DNA from: Straminergon stramineum
Lineage: Eukaryota; Streptophyta; Bryopsida; Hypnales; Calliergonaceae
Assembly: GCA_963920665.1 (NCBI GenBank)
Contig: OY987270.1
Coordinates: 248,001 to 312,000, forward strand
Direction of reading: 5' to 3'
Length of the DNA: 64,000 bases
A model generated the notes under the pieces. It ran no database searches, was not told the DNA's origin, and saw nothing but the letters and a program-made list of their open reading frames with translations. Shown in pieces: positions 60,291 through 64,000 of the stretch. Positions within the stretch are counted from its first letter, which is position 1, and each line of letters begins with the position of its first letter. Made by a program: the position numbers and the translations under genes.

Positions 60291-63200
60291 ACGACACAAT
60301 CAGCAGAACGCTCAAGAGTGCTTGTGCTCAACAACGTCGCCAAATTCGCCGGGAACTCCTCAATGGAAGAGCTCTGAGAATCAATGAGAGAAAACTATCC
60401 CTTCCATTCCACTTTCTCGATCAACGAACATTTTCCAGAGCAGCACTCCCTGTGGTAAACAGCGTGTTTATCACACCACTGATTCTTTCTTGTATATGGA
60501 GGTGCAGAGTGTTCTGCTCTTATGTACAGTAGAATAGTTTAGCTGACTTCGGGTGATGGGAGTATATTCTAGGTTTCAATCTATTATTCTTAGCTCTGTC
60601 GCCTCTAACACCCAGAGGTGTGCAATGCAAGTCGGAAAGAAATTTTGGGAAGCTCCTGAAAGCTTGTGGGGATTGGAAGCTAGCTACTGAGCTGTCGAGT
60701 TTCAGAGAGATCCTATGATGGTTAAGTTTAGGGCAGTTGGTGTGGTGTTTCATCAACACTTTCTGGTAGAATAGAGATCCTTCGAGGTTGTGCTTGCCGG
60801 AGTGTAACTCGGCATAAAGCAACCCAGGATCATCATGTAATTTACAACTCTGAAGTGAATCATCATATCGTCTCTTTTTCATATCAAGCTTCTCTTTCCA
60901 CCGTCTCCCGCGCTTTTCCATTGCTTTCATTTCTTTTCCTTTTCTCTTTCGATGTTTGACATGAAACTTGAGCCCTTGTCAAACTCATAGCAGTACTCAT
61001 TTTATTACTGTAGTTTCTTGAGATGCATATCAACTGTAGCAACTATTGCGTGATGACAGGAGCGTCCTCTAGCTGGAGCACCTATATTTACGAAACGTCG
61101 AGGAGGCGTGGGATGCGGAGCGCAGTGATGTATACTTGTATAGTTGGTATTGCTCGTGGCTGTCACGTGTAGAGTACGTCGAGAGTGTTGTTCACGACAT
61201 TTGTACAGCATGATGATAAGCTTATTACTTATTACCATGTGCGATAGCGTCTTCCTTAAGTAGAAGACGGAGACTTTCTTCGGTTTCCTTTGGCGATGGT
61301 GAATGTGGGTGATGTGTCAGGGTGGACAAGGGATTGCTTGCTTGCACTGTGGGTCGCTTGTGTGAGAAGCTTCTTGCCGTCTTTGGGTTGCGTCTCTCAT
61401 TATTGGGATGAGTACTACGCTACTCTCCTGGCAGCTTGGAAAGTATTGTAACTTACTGTACTGTACTGTACAGCCTTGTTGCTGAGACACATTTCAGAGT
61501 CCGGATAAGTTAGAGTGGGGAGGGGGAGGGGGACTTTGGACGAAAGTAACTAAGATAGAGGCACCCATTCCCATTAAGCATGATATGTTAAAGTTTTGAT
61601 GCTAATTGGAATTGGATCATAGTTTTAAAATCTTCACAAAATATTCTGTAATACTAATATCTTTCTCTATGTGGATATTAGTAAACTTACACATTTTTGG
61701 CACACCTACATGGCTACTAGATATCTTGGTTAACATTGGTACCTACAACTAATACCCTAGTCAACATTGGTATCTACAACTATAATTGCTTGAACAAGCA
61801 TACGTGCATATTTCCTATTATTGATCTATCTAAGTTGTTTGAGGTCTTGTTAGAAGTCAAATGGAAAATCGAAGTTCCATGAGCATGTATTAATTGAACA
61901 ATATATAGATTAATATTGAATTTCAAAGTGCTAAAAGTAGATATATCCAAACCAACTCTACACTCTTATAAACAAAAGTAGTACAATTTAGGCAAGAATT
62001 GTAGGGTTGAATTTAGCAAAGAGGTTATAATCATGTGTAATTACCTTATTGTTTTTGAAAGTTTGAAGGTTTGAAAAGGTTAGAGCATTTTCACTTGTGT
62101 CAAATCCTAGACATTAGGAAATTTTGGATGAAAAGTGCGTAATTATTAATTAATGGTTTAGCCAACCTTTATATTGATTTTGATACAACAAATAAAAAAT
62201 TTTAGATATACTTTGCAACTTTGCCAAATACTTCTTTTACTTCTATATTAAATAATTTGATGGTATAATAAATAGCATAAATTGTTTTGCTTTTGCACAT
62301 TGGGAGACTTGTGGTTGGTTGGAAGTTAATACAACAAACGACTATTTACAAGAATCTCTATCCAAATAAATATGCATTACTTTGAATGTCTCTTTTCATA
62401 TGATATTTGGTACAACCTTCTATAGTTTTTTATCGATTGAAATTTCAAAACCCCTATGTAACAATCTTAGAATGCTACTACTAAACTATCAACTTGTTAG
62501 AGTTCTATTAGACATAAGAATTGAATTCCTAAGAATAATGGTACCCAACATGACACTATAGTTTTTAACAAATATTTAATTGTCATTTGCCTCCATAACC
62601 ATTGCAAGATCTCTTCATGAAATTGGAGATAATAAAGTGTCAAAGGTGAGGCAGACAAGTGACCCACCTTCTAAACCTTTCAACATAATGATATTTTGGC
62701 TTAGTCATAGAGATACTTGTAGCAAACATATTTCCAAATCATCTCATTCAAATTGAAAAGTTAAGATTTGTACTTTTTGGTTGATCAAAATGCTTACATG
62801 AGCTGAAGAATCATAGTAGGTTGTAACCTTCTTCTAATCAATTAATATATAAGATAGTGATATGATTGTCTTTAATCTCTAAAGGGTTGTAGAAATCCAT
62901 GTGTCTATTGGGTCTATGGTTTTGCATATAAGAAATACAACTTTGTGTATGAAGAATTGTGCAATCTAACTTGTGCTACCTATCCTTTCAAAGCAAAAAA
63001 GATCTCGAGGCAACTAGTGAGAAAGATCCTAAAACTAGAAGGTGCAACATTGTATAAGGTCATATAAAATATGATAATAACTATACATATGACTAGTAAA
63101 ATTCAATTTCATCCATATTTTGAATGTTCATAGATGTAATTTTTTTATCACTCCAATGAAGATCACATCCTGCTTAGCCCCAACTAACTAAATAGAAAAC

Positions 63201-63480
63201 TCTACAAATTCTAGAGGCCCATCAACCAAGTATGACTTCTTCTCAATGCTCCCTTCCAAATAGAAATGTCGGAATTCTTAGAACACAGTTGAGGTAGCAC
63301 ATGTGACACCTTGATCCAAAATTCTCACAATCCTAGCTTCTTACACCATGTAGTTTCCATGACTGTGTTGCAATGAATTTGCATTTTTTTGAGCAAAGCT
63401 TCACCAAGCTTGACTTTTGCCATTCACTTATGCTATCATAGGCTTAATTCTTCCAGGTTGCAATATTAACTCACTTTTTA
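60291..63480. other. 3' flank of the second SMR gene, then AT-rich intergenic DNA
   Basis: Positions 60291-61500 are of higher complexity and include the 3' flank. A 136-codon minus-strand frame at 60520-60930 has no recognisable motif and is not called. A MITE-C-type end (TAAGATAGAGGCACCC) lies near 61548. The rest is AT-rich with no gene seen. Confidence 0.5.
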
Positions 63481-64000
63481 AGTACTAAAAGTCCTACTCT
63501 AACTTCCACACAATTGTGTAGCAGTTTTATCAATGCAAAGCCTCCTCTTCGCTTCGCTTTCGAAGCCCACAAACGATGAAATCCATGTGGCTTGCTTGCT
63601 TGTCCATGTTTGTATGGACTGAGTGGATTCCGTCGGACTGGATCTGTATCTTCCGTTGGAGTGATACGAGCATCTGATCGATGGCAAGACCGTGTTGAAA
63701 AACGCAAAACACGCAAGGACTTCTCACGGTCTGCAATCCTATTCAACCTGGATTTCTAAGGTCAAGTTTGAGATTTCCTTGGATCTCTAATCTTCTCTAA
63801 TTTCGGAACTTCCAGGTGGAGCCGTGATTCATTCTCCCCGAATACTGTATGTGGGAATTGATAGGTCTGTTCATTGTGATCAGGACACGGCTGAGAAGAG
63901 GGAAAAATACGAAAATAGTGAGGCTTCAGTCAACCATTCTTGCATAGACATGGTGTAACTTATACTAGGGGTTGTCACACTTTCTCCGAGAATGAAACAT
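63481..64000. other. Higher-complexity segment at right edge, possible edge of another gene
   Basis: Composition rises abruptly from the AT-rich DNA to the left. There is a 91-codon minus-strand frame (63471-63746) and a 48-codon plus-strand open stretch after CTTCCAG near 63818 (GAVIHSPRILYVGIDRS). Neither is recognised. It may be the boundary of a gene lying to the right. Confidence 0.3.

Noticed and set aside
60520..60930. 136-codon minus-strand frame downstream of the second SMR gene
   Set aside because: No recognisable motif, no upstream promoter evidence, and it overlaps the likely 3' flank; kept only as a remark.
63100..63300. Possible Copia-type polyprotein remnant on the minus strand
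   Set aside because: Short stretches look protein-like, but stops are frequent and no protease, integrase or reverse-transcriptase motif was found.

Overview
The window is nuclear DNA of a land plant. The best evidence is two genes of the plant-specific SIAMESE/SIAMESE-RELATED (SMR) family of cyclin-dependent-kinase inhibitors. Their N-termini do not resemble the angiosperm members I remember, so a seed-free lineage (bryophyte, lycophyte or fern) is plausible, but I cannot fix the clade. Genes are sparse: three supported protein genes in 64 kb. They lie in long AT-rich, CpG-poor intergenic DNA packed with short non-autonomous transposons. No tRNA, rRNA or CRISPR array was seen, and no recognisable transposase or reverse transcriptase reading frame.

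Layout. (1) 1-5.9 kb, minus strand: a multi-exon gene for a large acidic protein ending in a coiled coil, best matched to the SSX2IP/Msd1 (ADIP) microtubule-anchoring family. It runs off the left edge, and its upstream leader region lies at about 3.5-5.9 kb. (2) 5.9-16.9 kb: AT-rich repeats, including a 1,293-bp solo LTR with a perfect 5-bp target duplication inside a MITE, a 385-bp inverted-repeat element and a 62-bp tandem duplication. (3) 17.2-18.1 kb, plus strand: the first SMR gene, with a GC-rich upstream region and a TATA box. (4) 18.1-58.8 kb: about 40 kb without a convincing gene, dominated by one element family. Its copies begin CCCCTAAAGG and end CCTTTAGGGG, and most sit between TTAA tetranucleotides, the hallmark of piggyBac-type insertion. 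At least eight larger copies (0.6-0.95 kb), several 0.15-0.22 kb derivatives and one 2.3-kb candidate are listed. (5) 58.9-60.3 kb, plus strand: the second SMR gene, again with a GC-rich upstream region. (6) 60.3-64 kb: its 3' flank and more AT-rich DNA, with a higher-complexity segment at the right edge that may belong to a further gene.

How the genes relate. The two SMR genes are paralogues in the same orientation about 42 kb apart. They share the core motif at identical residue positions, an N-terminal RLSL/WV.LP/PVRT block and a GC-rich upstream motif. They differ at the C-terminus: the second keeps a SFF..PDFE-type motif and the first has lost it. The Msd1-like gene is not functionally linked to them by position alone.

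The most unusual content is the TTAA-flanked element family, because piggyBac-like elements are, to my knowledge, seldom reported in land plants. A TA-target (Tc1/mariner) explanation is weighed in the findings.
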